Source of the DNA: an uncultured Bacteroidales bacterium
Lineage (GTDB): Bacteria; Bacteroidota; Bacteroidia; Bacteroidales; FEN-979
DNA length: 64,000 nucleotides
Assembly (NCBI GenBank): GCA_903845055.1
Contig: CAIMWF010000040.1
Coordinates: 54,508-118,507, forward strand
Direction: 5' to 3'
The notes under the pieces are model-generated. The model made no database searches. It worked only from the letters and a program-made list of their open reading frames with translations, and had not been told where the DNA came from. This document shows positions 20,538 to 28,700 of this stretch, piece by piece (position 1 is the first letter of the stretch; the number at the start of each line of letters is the position of its first letter). The translations under genes were made by a program, and so were the position numbers.

Positions 20538-21113
20538 TCATGAATTCTTCTGCGCCAGGGTTAGTATCCCCGCTGCTGCCAGTCCGCCCGCGAGTCCGAA
20601 TGCCAGGTGCGTGATAACAGGATAAACCCAGCCGTTGCTGAAAGCGCCCATCGGCATGGTGAAAAAACAGGAAATTGTCAGACGGATCAAGGGGACCAGG
20701 ACCCAGCAGAGACCCGTGACTCCGGCGATGAGCCATGTTTTCGAAGTTTGTTTCGTCATGAAGGTGAAAACTGTGTCCATCATACATCCGGCCAGGATAT
20801 AATTGACGGCCATGAAAGGATCGTGGAACCCCGGTCCCGGCATCAGCAGCAGCATCGCGGCACCGGCGCAGGAGATGCTCGCACCGAAGGGCCATCGTGA
20901 CATTCCCCGGGCACTTACGACCAGCATAATGAAGAGAACGCCCTGTTTCCCGGGAAGGTGCATGGGCATGCGCAGTTTGCTGTGCAGGATAACCGCCACC
21001 ATGCCGACTGACAGCAGGAATATGAATTCGGCGGCTTTTGCGGCAAAGTCACCCGGAAATGCCCTTGATATAGTCTTTTGAAGCAGATTGGTACTCATAT
21101 GGTTCGTTTTCAT
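20538..21113 (-). CDS. multi-TM membrane protein (ECF S-component-like topology, unassigned)
   Basis: 191 aa, 5-6 hydrophobic segments; overlaps the 3' end of the upstream TiaS-like gene. Confidence 0.55.
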   Translation of the reverse strand: MKTNHMSTNLLQKTISRAFPGDFAAKAAEFIFLLSVGMVAVILHSKLRMPMHLPGKQGVLFIMLVVSARGMSRWPFGASISCAGAAMLLLMPGPGFHDPFMAVNYILAGCMMDTVFTFMTKQTSKTWLIAGVTGLCWVLVPLIRLTISCFFTMPMGAFSNGWVYPVITHLAFGLAGGLAAAGILTLAQKNS

Positions 21114-21786
21114 TAACTTTTTCAGCGATCAGCGTTATTTTCCCCCCGGCCATGACGGGCCTGCACCATTCGGTGATCCGGATAACGGCATCCTGACTGA
21201 TCCCGTCCAGGTTCTTTTCAACCACGCGGTCAATATCCACGATTTCGAGAAACTGGCGGATGGAGAAAACCCCGGTCGTTTCACGGAGATTGCGGGTCCA
21301 CAAAAGGCGGCCATCCTCCCCTCCTGCCCTGAGCCCCGCACCCGCCAGCGACCCGATCACACCGATCTTTGCATTTTTAAATCCTTCGAGGAAGATCCCG
21401 GTTCCACGGATCATGCTGTAGGCTTCATCCATGGTCAGCACCTCGGCCTTTGCCCGGCGGCCGTACGCAATAAGGGCAGGTGAAACCTCCTCCGCACGGG
21501 CAACGCACAACCCCACATCCGAATCAAAGGCGCTTTCGCGGACCAGGAAGGTGCGGCAATGATCGACTATCCGGTCAATACCGGCAAGTGCCTCCCCGGC
21601 CAGGCATGCGGAACTGTTGTGGGATGTGAACGGGATCCGCTTATCCACCAGCAGTTGATGACGCGTAATCGATTTAAGGTCGAACAGGCCTGCCGATATC
21701 AGCGAAAAGCCAAGCGATCTCGCCTGGAAGCCGGTTCCCCGGGTATCAAGGTTGTCGGTATCGTCGATGCCAATAAATATCTTCAC
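21049..21786 (-). CDS. TiaS (tRNA-Ile2 agmatinylcytidine synthetase) kinase-domain-like protein
   Basis: N-terminal MKIFIGIDDTDNLDTRGTGFQARSL and VIGSLAGAGLRAGGEDGR, resembling the TCKD of archaeal TiaS; no zinc-ribbon or OB region in 245 aa. Confidence 0.55.
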   Translation of the reverse strand: MKIFIGIDDTDNLDTRGTGFQARSLGFSLISAGLFDLKSITRHQLLVDKRIPFTSHNSSACLAGEALAGIDRIVDHCRTFLVRESAFDSDVGLCVARAEEVSPALIAYGRRAKAEVLTMDEAYSMIRGTGIFLEGFKNAKIGVIGSLAGAGLRAGGEDGRLLWTRNLRETTGVFSIRQFLEIVDIDRVVEKNLDGISQDAVIRITEWCRPVMAGGKITLIAEKVNENEPYEYQSASKDYIKGISG

Positions 21787-21870
21787 TCCGGGTCTTCAAT
21801 ATACCTGCAAAATAAAACAAATTATCGATGTGTCCGGAGGTGCATAACGAAGTTAGAAACGGTTTAAATT

Positions 21871-22003
21871 ACGAGTGACAAGTGACGAGTGACGAGTGAC
21901 GAATTGAATTTACGATTTACGAATTACGATTTACGATTTAAACTGCTTTGCCGGCGCAGAAGAAAATAGCTTACCGTCATTCGTCACTCGTCACTCGTCA
22001 TTA
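21871..22003. repeat. heptamer arrays (GTGACGA)n-(TTTACGA)n, then inverted (GTCACTC)n after about 36 nt
   Basis: acgagtgacaagtgacgagtgacgagtgacgaattgaatttacgatttacgaattacgatttacgattt...gtcattcgtcactcgtcactcgtcatta. Confidence 0.92.
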
Positions 22004-22032
22004 TAAAAAGCCTGCATATTCCCTTCCGGGGC

Positions 22033-23064
22033 TTATGCATGCAAAAAAACCTTATAGATCACGATTTCCAGCACCAGGCCAAGGATGAAGAGCATCCCGA
22101 AACGGCGGTTGAACAGGAAGGCGTAGGAAACAAGGTAGAGGGGCCATGCACCGGCGTCGTAACCTTCGGGAGCTGCAGATGGACGTGGTTTGGAAAATAT
22201 CCTAACCATCTTCACAAATTCCGGCACGGTAAGAAAAACGATCAGCATGGCATATCCCAGCTGGTGTGAGAGAACAAGCCAGAGCACAAGTGCATACTGC
22301 AGGGCCCAGCAGGTGAGGGTGAGATACCGCGAGATTTTTTCTCCGAGGATTACCGGCAGGGTACGCACCCCTTTGGCCTTGTCTTCGGCAAGTTTGTCGG
22401 TGTGTTTGCCCAGCAACACCGTGGTGGGTCCCAGTGCATAGACAAGGCTGATAATCCCGATCCAGTTATCCCAGTGTCCACCCGAAGTCACGAAATAGGT
22501 CCCGCCGATCATCAGGGGTCCCCACACGATGATCACCGAAAGCTCGCCAAGTCCGAAATATTTCAGCGGCCAGGTGTAAAACAGCAGGAAAAACAGCCCG
22601 GCACCCACGAGGTAAAGCGTTGAAATGCCCACCTGCCATGTGATCAGTAATCCCAGGGCAAGGGCGATCGCACCGGAAACATAGATATAGTTCATAAAGG
22701 CCCGCCTGGTCAGGAAGCCATGTTCCAGCGGGTGAGGGCCATAAAGTGAACGGTAGTAATTGTTGTGATCGATCCCCTTCCTGAAGTCGATAAGATCGTT
22801 CAGGAGGTTGTTTGTCGCATGGGCAAAAACAATCCCCACGACTGCTTCGGCAAAGATAACCCATGAAAATGAGCCCTGCCTGTAGGCGAGAAGCCCGCCG
22901 ATCACGCCGGCCGTGGCCGTCATGACGAAAACTGCGGCCCTGGTCGCTACAAGCCACCGGGAGATGATATCAAGATGCCCCCACTCTTCCTTCGAAATCC
23001 GGGGGATCACCTTTAACGCTTTGATCCACATTTTAATCATATATGCTGAGATTAGATGAAACAA
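22033..23064 (-). CDS. UbiA-family prenyltransferase (MenA-like)
   Basis: NNLLNDLIDFRKGID and DKLAEDKAKGVRTLPVILG Asp-rich motifs, multi-TM. Confidence 0.88.
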   Translation of the reverse strand: MFHLISAYMIKMWIKALKVIPRISKEEWGHLDIISRWLVATRAAVFVMTATAGVIGGLLAYRQGSFSWVIFAEAVVGIVFAHATNNLLNDLIDFRKGIDHNNYYRSLYGPHPLEHGFLTRRAFMNYIYVSGAIALALGLLITWQVGISTLYLVGAGLFFLLFYTWPLKYFGLGELSVIIVWGPLMIGGTYFVTSGGHWDNWIGIISLVYALGPTTVLLGKHTDKLAEDKAKGVRTLPVILGEKISRYLTLTCWALQYALVLWLVLSHQLGYAMLIVFLTVPEFVKMVRIFSKPRPSAAPEGYDAGAWPLYLVSYAFLFNRRFGMLFILGLVLEIVIYKVFLHA

Positions 23065-23076
23065 TAAAAGAACTGG

Positions 23077-24048
23077 TCATAAAAGATCGTTGCCGGGCCC
23101 TTTTTTCTCACCCCACGGGATGGGTACGCGGGTTACCGGGACCTGCTGTTTCTCAAAAAAGGCGTAGGTCGCTCGAAGATCGTGTGCAAAGCAAAGCAGG
23201 AAGCCTCCTCCTCCCGATCCGCAGAGCTTCAGTGAAAACATTCCTGTTGCCAATCCCTCACGCCAGCAGGGATGCAGATGTCCGGGAACCAATCCGGAGA
23301 GGGTTTCATGCTGGAATCCCGAAAGACTTCGGACAGCTTCCCGCAACGCATTATGATTTCCCTGGAGCAACTGGCCGATTGCCGTGTTTGTCAGCTGGAT
23401 CAGCCGCCGGCCATCGGGTGTGACCGCTCCTCCCGGGGCAAAATGGCGCAGGAAATCCCCGACGCGCGCGCCTGTGCTGCAGGGAATCCCTGAATCGATC
23501 AGCAGCAGGCCGCTCCCCCCGGAATCGGCATTTCCGGGAAAAGTTACGGTCGAGATGACGTTGTGTTGAATCTGCAACGGGCGGTCCAGGTAACTCACCA
23601 GCGGATCAAACCCGGAACTGGTTCCGTGGAAGAAAGACTCCATCGCGGCGAACCGCGAACGCAAAGCCTGCAGATCTTCTCCGTTCACATCGCCGGCAAA
23701 CGTCTCCCTGCCGGTAATGTAACGGTCAAAAACAGCAGCAGTGACGGCCCCCGAGCTTCCCATGCCATACCTTTCGGGGATGGTTGATGAAAGCCAGAGT
23801 CCCTCGTCCAGTTCCTTCCTGAAACGTTCAAGGAGGGGAATATCGGGAAACCCGTTGCCGGGGTTTGCCAGGAAACCGTGAAACTGCCTTAGTTCTCGGT
23901 TGCTTTGTGCCGCCTCCGGCGTGGGCCCTCCGGATTTTAATGCTGAACCAAAGAGATGCAGCGGAAGGCTGATCGCCGAAGAGCCGATCAGGATGGAATA
24001 CTCGCCAAAGAGCAACAGTTTGGCAGGAACTGTGAAGTGTCGGGTCAT
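23077..24048 (-). CDS. mevalonate kinase-like GHMP kinase
   Basis: MTRHFTVPAKLLLFGEYSILIGSSAISLPL, ERYGMGSSGAVTAAV, ESFFHGTSSGFDPLVSYLDRPL, KLCGSGGGGFLLCF; start at 24048 overlaps the upstream stop (ATGA). Confidence 0.82.
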   Translation of the reverse strand: MTRHFTVPAKLLLFGEYSILIGSSAISLPLHLFGSALKSGGPTPEAAQSNRELRQFHGFLANPGNGFPDIPLLERFRKELDEGLWLSSTIPERYGMGSSGAVTAAVFDRYITGRETFAGDVNGEDLQALRSRFAAMESFFHGTSSGFDPLVSYLDRPLQIQHNVISTVTFPGNADSGGSGLLLIDSGIPCSTGARVGDFLRHFAPGGAVTPDGRRLIQLTNTAIGQLLQGNHNALREAVRSLSGFQHETLSGLVPGHLHPCWREGLATGMFSLKLCGSGGGGFLLCFAHDLRATYAFFEKQQVPVTRVPIPWGEKKGPGNDLL

Positions 24049-25157
24049 TGTGGCACCTTTTCCAGGTCCATCCCCAGCTTTACCGGACCCGGACCACATT
24101 CATCATAAATCACCCGGCCGTCTTCGCAGAACGAGACAAGCACCTCATTGATAAAATGTTCAACAGGGCCTGCAGCATCCTTTGGGTAAAGCACATGCAC
24201 ATTTGCCCCGGCATCGAGGGTGAAAAAAACGGGCATGCCGCCTTTCCTGGCTTCCTGCACACGGTTGATGATCTCCATCGTCGCGGGCTTTACCAAGATA
24301 ATGGGAGGCATGGCGGTCATCAGCAGGGCATGAAGGGACAACGCCTCATTTTCGGAGACGGAAGCGACCTGTTCAAAATCGCCGCCTGCAAGGGCGCGCA
24401 GAAGCACACCGGTATTGACATTGGCCTGACGGATCCTGCCCTCAAGGTAAGGGTGACCGGGCATCGTTCCGTGCCCGATGGTACTTGAAACCTGTTTTTT
24501 GCCCGATGAAACAATCAGGATGGCATCGTGCATGGAGAGGAACACAGGATGCACACCCCTGCTGACATCGACCGCATGATCGTCGCCGGATGAGGGGACC
24601 AGGTTCGTTTTTCCCCACAGGGCAAAACCGCCGTACACCGACCGGCAGGCACTGCCGGATCCCATCCGCGATGCCTCCGAGGCCATCGCATCCCATTCGC
24701 AGGGAGAAGGTTTGGTGTGGGTCATTTGAACGGCAATATCGAGGAGACAAAGAGCAAATGCGCTCATTCCCGATGCCGATGAAGCAATACCAGCAGAATG
24801 CGGGAAGGTGTTTTCAGTCTCCGCGCGGATGGCAAGCCCGGAGAGACACGGGATGACGGGAACCAACTGTTCCAGCAACACTTTCATCTTCGGGACAAAG
24901 GGGTGGTCTGCCTCCCTGTTTACGGAAATCAACCCGGCAGGCTCCCCGCCGGGGGAGGCAGATAGCTTTGTCCGGGTAACAGCCTTGCTCAGGGTCATGC
25001 TCAGGGATGGATTCATGGGAACCTGCCCCTCCTTTTTGCCCCAGTATTTCACAAGCGCGATGTTCGAGGGACTCTGCCAACCGGCGCTGAAAGTACCTCC
25101 GGCAGGGGTGATGCACCCTTTTTCATTGAAATACCCGTGTATCATTCGCAGCGTCAT
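24045..25157 (-). CDS. diphosphomevalonate decarboxylase
   Basis: SPSNIALVKYWGKKEGQVPMNPSLSMTL, SAGIASSASGMSAFALCL, ASRMGSGSACRSVYGGFALW, FFTLDAGANVHVLYP. Confidence 0.92.
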   Translation of the reverse strand: MTLRMIHGYFNEKGCITPAGGTFSAGWQSPSNIALVKYWGKKEGQVPMNPSLSMTLSKAVTRTKLSASPGGEPAGLISVNREADHPFVPKMKVLLEQLVPVIPCLSGLAIRAETENTFPHSAGIASSASGMSAFALCLLDIAVQMTHTKPSPCEWDAMASEASRMGSGSACRSVYGGFALWGKTNLVPSSGDDHAVDVSRGVHPVFLSMHDAILIVSSGKKQVSSTIGHGTMPGHPYLEGRIRQANVNTGVLLRALAGGDFEQVASVSENEALSLHALLMTAMPPIILVKPATMEIINRVQEARKGGMPVFFTLDAGANVHVLYPKDAAGPVEHFINEVLVSFCEDGRVIYDECGPGPVKLGMDLEKVPQ

Positions 25158-26077
25158 GATACCGCTTTCAGGTCATTGAATCTGAAAATGTCGGAGAATC
25201 CCAGCTGTGTCAGGATCCTTTTTACTTCTCCGGGTTCGCTCCCGCTCACAAACATGGCAAAGTCGCCTCCCCACGCCCCAAGCGACTTGACCGTGCCCGG
25301 GAAAGTCGGGAACCTCCTGGCGATTGGCTCGCGTTTCATGATGGTGCTCAGCACCGATTCATGTTCTTCAACAAGAAGGAAAAGTTCATCATATGTTTTT
25401 GCGTTGCATATCAAGGTTGACAGTTCTGAAACATGATCGACCTCTTTGCTGGTGTGACTGAAATTTGCCAGGAAATTCGTCACCTCCATTTCGGTATTTT
25501 TCTTGAAGCCAAGGTAAACAAACCAGGTATTTTCAACCATGGCCCTTCCGGGAAAGGCAGGCATTGTTTCGGGTTGACTGTCAACGAGCCTGTAAAAAAG
25601 CATGTCGCGGCTGCCCGCACAGGCTACATCATATCCCGAGCCGTTGGATGTCAGGGTATGGAGATCGTGCGGCTTCACTCCGGCCCATGATGCAACAAGG
25701 TAGCAAAGGGTTGAACTGCTTCCAAGTCCCCATTCCAGCGGGTAATTTGACCGGGTCTTTACCTTAAAACCCTTTCCCGAAACCAGGAACCACGGGTTTA
25801 ACTGCCTCGCGGCCAACAGGAGTGTTTTCAGTCTTTCGGCTATCTTGAGGTTCTCCGGTGTGAGCACCCTGAAGTTGCGGTTATCGAACCGGGCGGAAAA
25901 CCATTTGCCCGAGGGAGCATGACTCTCCCATTCGATGCCCGGTGTGTCGGTTTCTTCAACCTCCAGCGTCTGCCCGTATTTCAGCGGAAGGGCAAGGGCC
26001 GTTGCACCGGCGAGCACAAGGTACTCCCCTGCAACGAGGAGTTTCCCCCTGGCACTGTCATTAAACAGTTCGTTCAT
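25154..26077 (-). CDS. GYDIA-type GHMP kinase (probable phosphomevalonate kinase role)
   Basis: GKLLVAGEYLVLAGATALALPLKYGQ, WGLGSSSTLCYLVA, SNGSGYDVACAGS. Confidence 0.82.
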   Translation of the reverse strand: MNELFNDSARGKLLVAGEYLVLAGATALALPLKYGQTLEVEETDTPGIEWESHAPSGKWFSARFDNRNFRVLTPENLKIAERLKTLLLAARQLNPWFLVSGKGFKVKTRSNYPLEWGLGSSSTLCYLVASWAGVKPHDLHTLTSNGSGYDVACAGSRDMLFYRLVDSQPETMPAFPGRAMVENTWFVYLGFKKNTEMEVTNFLANFSHTSKEVDHVSELSTLICNAKTYDELFLLVEEHESVLSTIMKREPIARRFPTFPGTVKSLGAWGGDFAMFVSGSEPGEVKRILTQLGFSDIFRFNDLKAVS

Positions 26078-27377
26078 GAAGAAAATGTTTTACCGCGTTG
26101 AAGCTTACCTTCCTGTTGGCAAACCACAATTCCGCTTCATCCCTCATGACACCGTCGACATTGAGCATGTTGAGAATGTTTGAAAGGTGTAGCCGCATAT
26201 GGCCTTTCTGGATCCCTGTTGTAATCAGGCTCCGGATGGCGGCGAAGTTTGAGGCCAGTCCCACCGATGCAACAATGCCCATCAGTTCCTTGGCAGTTGG
26301 ATTTCCCAGTACTTCAAGCGAAAGCCGGGCAAGCGGATGAAGGTTGGTAATCCCTCCCACCGTGCCCACGGCCAGCGGGATGGTGAGCCCGATGGTGAGC
26401 TCATCCCCTTCCATGGTGCTCCAGCTGAGAGCCCGGTATTGCCCGTCGCGTGCGGCAAAGGCGTGCGCGGCGGCTTCGGCGGCCCGGTAATCGTTCCCGG
26501 TGGCCATCAGTACTGCATCCACACCGTTCATGATCCCCTTGTTGTGGGTCACTGCACGGGAAGGGTCGTTCCCGGCGATCCGGTAAGCAAGCAGCATCTT
26601 TTCGGCGAACACTTCAACGGGGAGGCGCTCGGCGATGGACCTGAAATGATCGATGGTGCAGGAAGCCTCCACCGTCACCGTACACTGTGGGGTGTAATTG
26701 CTCAGGATCGCCATGGCCACCTGGCATTTTTTTCCCTCCGGATCGTTGTCGACCGCGAAGAAAAGGTCAAGGGCCTCAGCCATGTCCTCCAGGCAGGTAT
26801 TGATAAAATTTGCACCCATGGAGTTGATGGTTTCCACCTTTAACTCGAGTTTGAACAGGTTGTCGGCAGTAACGGCTGCATCGAGCAGTTCCAGACTGAG
26901 AATGCCCCCGCCACGCCTGACCATATTGGATGTCAGTTTTTTGAGCCGTTCAAGCAAAAACAGTTTCAGCAGGTGCCAGCGCTCCCAGATATACTCAGGG
27001 TCGCCGAGCCAGGTAAAATAGACATGCCCGAGTTTGATGGTGGAGACACCGGTAACGCGGAATCCCCCGCACCCGGCCCAGAAACGGGCGCTGTGCGAGG
27101 CTGCTGCCACCACCGAGCTCTCCTCGATGGCCATCGGCACATGGTATACCTTACCATCGACCATCACGTTCGGAGCAATCCCGTATGGCGTGTGAAAACT
27201 GCTGATGGTGTTTTCACTCAGGTCGAGGAACTGGCTTCTCTCAGCTTCATCCTCCATCAGGAAACGTTCGAACCGTTCGCCCGCCAGCGAGGTTTCCTTG
27301 CATAACGCGGCAATAAAATTTCGCTTCTCCTCTTCGCTGAGCTTGGAAAAGCCATGAATAATCTGGTTGTTTATCAT
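26061..27377 (-). CDS. hydroxymethylglutaryl-CoA reductase (class II / degradative-like)
   Basis: GIAPNVMVDGKVYHVPMAIEESSVVAAAS, NSMGANFINTCLEDMAEAL, THNKGIMNGVDAV, GTVGGITNLHPLARLSLEVLG. Confidence 0.92.
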   Translation of the reverse strand: MINNQIIHGFSKLSEEEKRNFIAALCKETSLAGERFERFLMEDEAERSQFLDLSENTISSFHTPYGIAPNVMVDGKVYHVPMAIEESSVVAAASHSARFWAGCGGFRVTGVSTIKLGHVYFTWLGDPEYIWERWHLLKLFLLERLKKLTSNMVRRGGGILSLELLDAAVTADNLFKLELKVETINSMGANFINTCLEDMAEALDLFFAVDNDPEGKKCQVAMAILSNYTPQCTVTVEASCTIDHFRSIAERLPVEVFAEKMLLAYRIAGNDPSRAVTHNKGIMNGVDAVLMATGNDYRAAEAAAHAFAARDGQYRALSWSTMEGDELTIGLTIPLAVGTVGGITNLHPLARLSLEVLGNPTAKELMGIVASVGLASNFAAIRSLITTGIQKGHMRLHLSNILNMLNVDGVMRDEAELWFANRKVSFNAVKHFLHERTV

Positions 27378-28372
27378 CAGGTTCTTACTTTTAAAAATGC
27401 CCGGGCGAGTTTAAGACCGCTCACCTGGTCGGCTACATAACGCTGCAGTTCGGGATATTCTCCCGTTGCGTGCCGCAGGAAGCCGGAAGCCTGTCCAAAA
27501 ACACTTGTCAACGAACTTTTGGAAATAAAATAATACCCATCCAGGAAGGACCGGATCCCCCCTGAAATGATCAGTTGCCTGCATAACAGCGGCTCTCCTG
27601 CCTGTTCGAGGGCATTCACCGTGTCGAGCATTTCACCGGCTGTATGGCCCAGCAATGCCAGCGGACCAAAAAGCTCCTGTTTTTCAGGGTTGCCGCGGGC
27701 AAGTTCCACCTGTGCGAAATTGGTTCCGCCGAAGGCAGCGAATTCAATGGCCTCGAGGGGCAGGCACATCAGCCGCTTCAGGCTTTCAGGCCCCATTCCC
27801 TGGCCCACCTCTTTTACAATCACCTTCAGATTTGTAAGCGACATGAAAGCCTCAATGGACTCGATGGGCGGATGCCGGAGCACGTCTCCTTCCGTCTGCA
27901 GCCATTCCTGCAATGGGTTCACATGGATGATCAGCCCGTCGGCCCTCAGTTTCACAACCAGTTCGGCCAGCCGGTCCTGGCTCCCGGCCGACAGCATCTC
28001 CTCGAGCTGGACAATGCCGATATTGGCATAGAGCGGCAAGTCGTTCCCTATGACATCCCGCATGTTGAAATCATCAAAACAGGCCGGATGTTCCAGCAGG
28101 ATCCTGCATGAACCCAACCCCATGCCCATCCCGAATTCGCTGCATGCCTTTGCAAGGTTTGTGTTGATCGTCCGGGCAAGTTTCGTCCCGCCTGTCATGC
28201 TTGACACCCACATCGGAACCCGTAACCGTTTGCCAAGAAAGGTAAAAGGCTCTGTATCTCCACTGGTGTGAGATCCCAGCAACGGTTCATAAGTGAACCG
28301 GGTATCGCGGTGCAATGCATCGATGCGTGATGAAATGGCGAGGGCGATATGATCGTGTTTGCGTTGTTCCAT
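27377..28372 (-). CDS. fni: type 2 isopentenyl-diphosphate delta-isomerase
   Basis: RKHDHIALA, PMWVSSMTGGTKLARTIN, IHVNPLQEWLQTEGD, VIVKEVGQGMG, FAAFGGTNFAQVE. Confidence 0.92.
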   Translation of the reverse strand: MEQRKHDHIALAISSRIDALHRDTRFTYEPLLGSHTSGDTEPFTFLGKRLRVPMWVSSMTGGTKLARTINTNLAKACSEFGMGMGLGSCRILLEHPACFDDFNMRDVIGNDLPLYANIGIVQLEEMLSAGSQDRLAELVVKLRADGLIIHVNPLQEWLQTEGDVLRHPPIESIEAFMSLTNLKVIVKEVGQGMGPESLKRLMCLPLEAIEFAAFGGTNFAQVELARGNPEKQELFGPLALLGHTAGEMLDTVNALEQAGEPLLCRQLIISGGIRSFLDGYYFISKSSLTSVFGQASGFLRHATGEYPELQRYVADQVSGLKLARAFLKVRT

Positions 28373-28405
28373 AGGTTAGCTCCGGCTTTGGGAAGAGGGC
28401 GTTGC

Positions 28406-28470
28406 AATTTACGATTTACGATTTACGATTTTAAAAATGACAAGTGACAAGTGACAAATGAATGTGACAT
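28406..28470. repeat. composite heptamer array (ACGATTT)n-(GTGACAA)n
   Basis: aatttacgatttacgatttacgattttaaaaatgacaagtgacaagtgacaaatga. Confidence 0.92.
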
Positions 28471-28634
28471 ATGCCGTTCGTTCGTAATTATTTTTTGTTA
28501 TGATATTGTAAAAATTATTGTCCATCAAAACGGTTGTAAAGTTATGCAAATATTTCTTTTTAAGTATTGCGGTATCACATGTCCTGAATAAAAAAATCGA
28601 AACATTTATTCCGTCATCCCCTCCTGCAAATTCC

Positions 28635-28700
28635 AAATCGTAAATCGTAAATCGTAAATCGTAAATCCACTTGTCACTCGTCATTCGTCCCTCGTCATTC
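28635..28700. repeat. composite heptamer array (AAATCGT)n-(GTCACTC)n overlapping the 3' end of the MFS gene
   Basis: aaatcgtaaatcgtaaatcgtaaatcgtaaatccacttgtcactcgtcattcgtccctcgtcattc. Confidence 0.92.

Noticed and set aside
28409-28684. 91-aa ORF on the minus strand (MTSDKWIYDLRFTIYDLEF...)
   Set aside because: Both ends are translations of the heptamer arrays (IYDLRFTIYDL is just the ACGATTT-type repeat read in frame); no independent coding signal.
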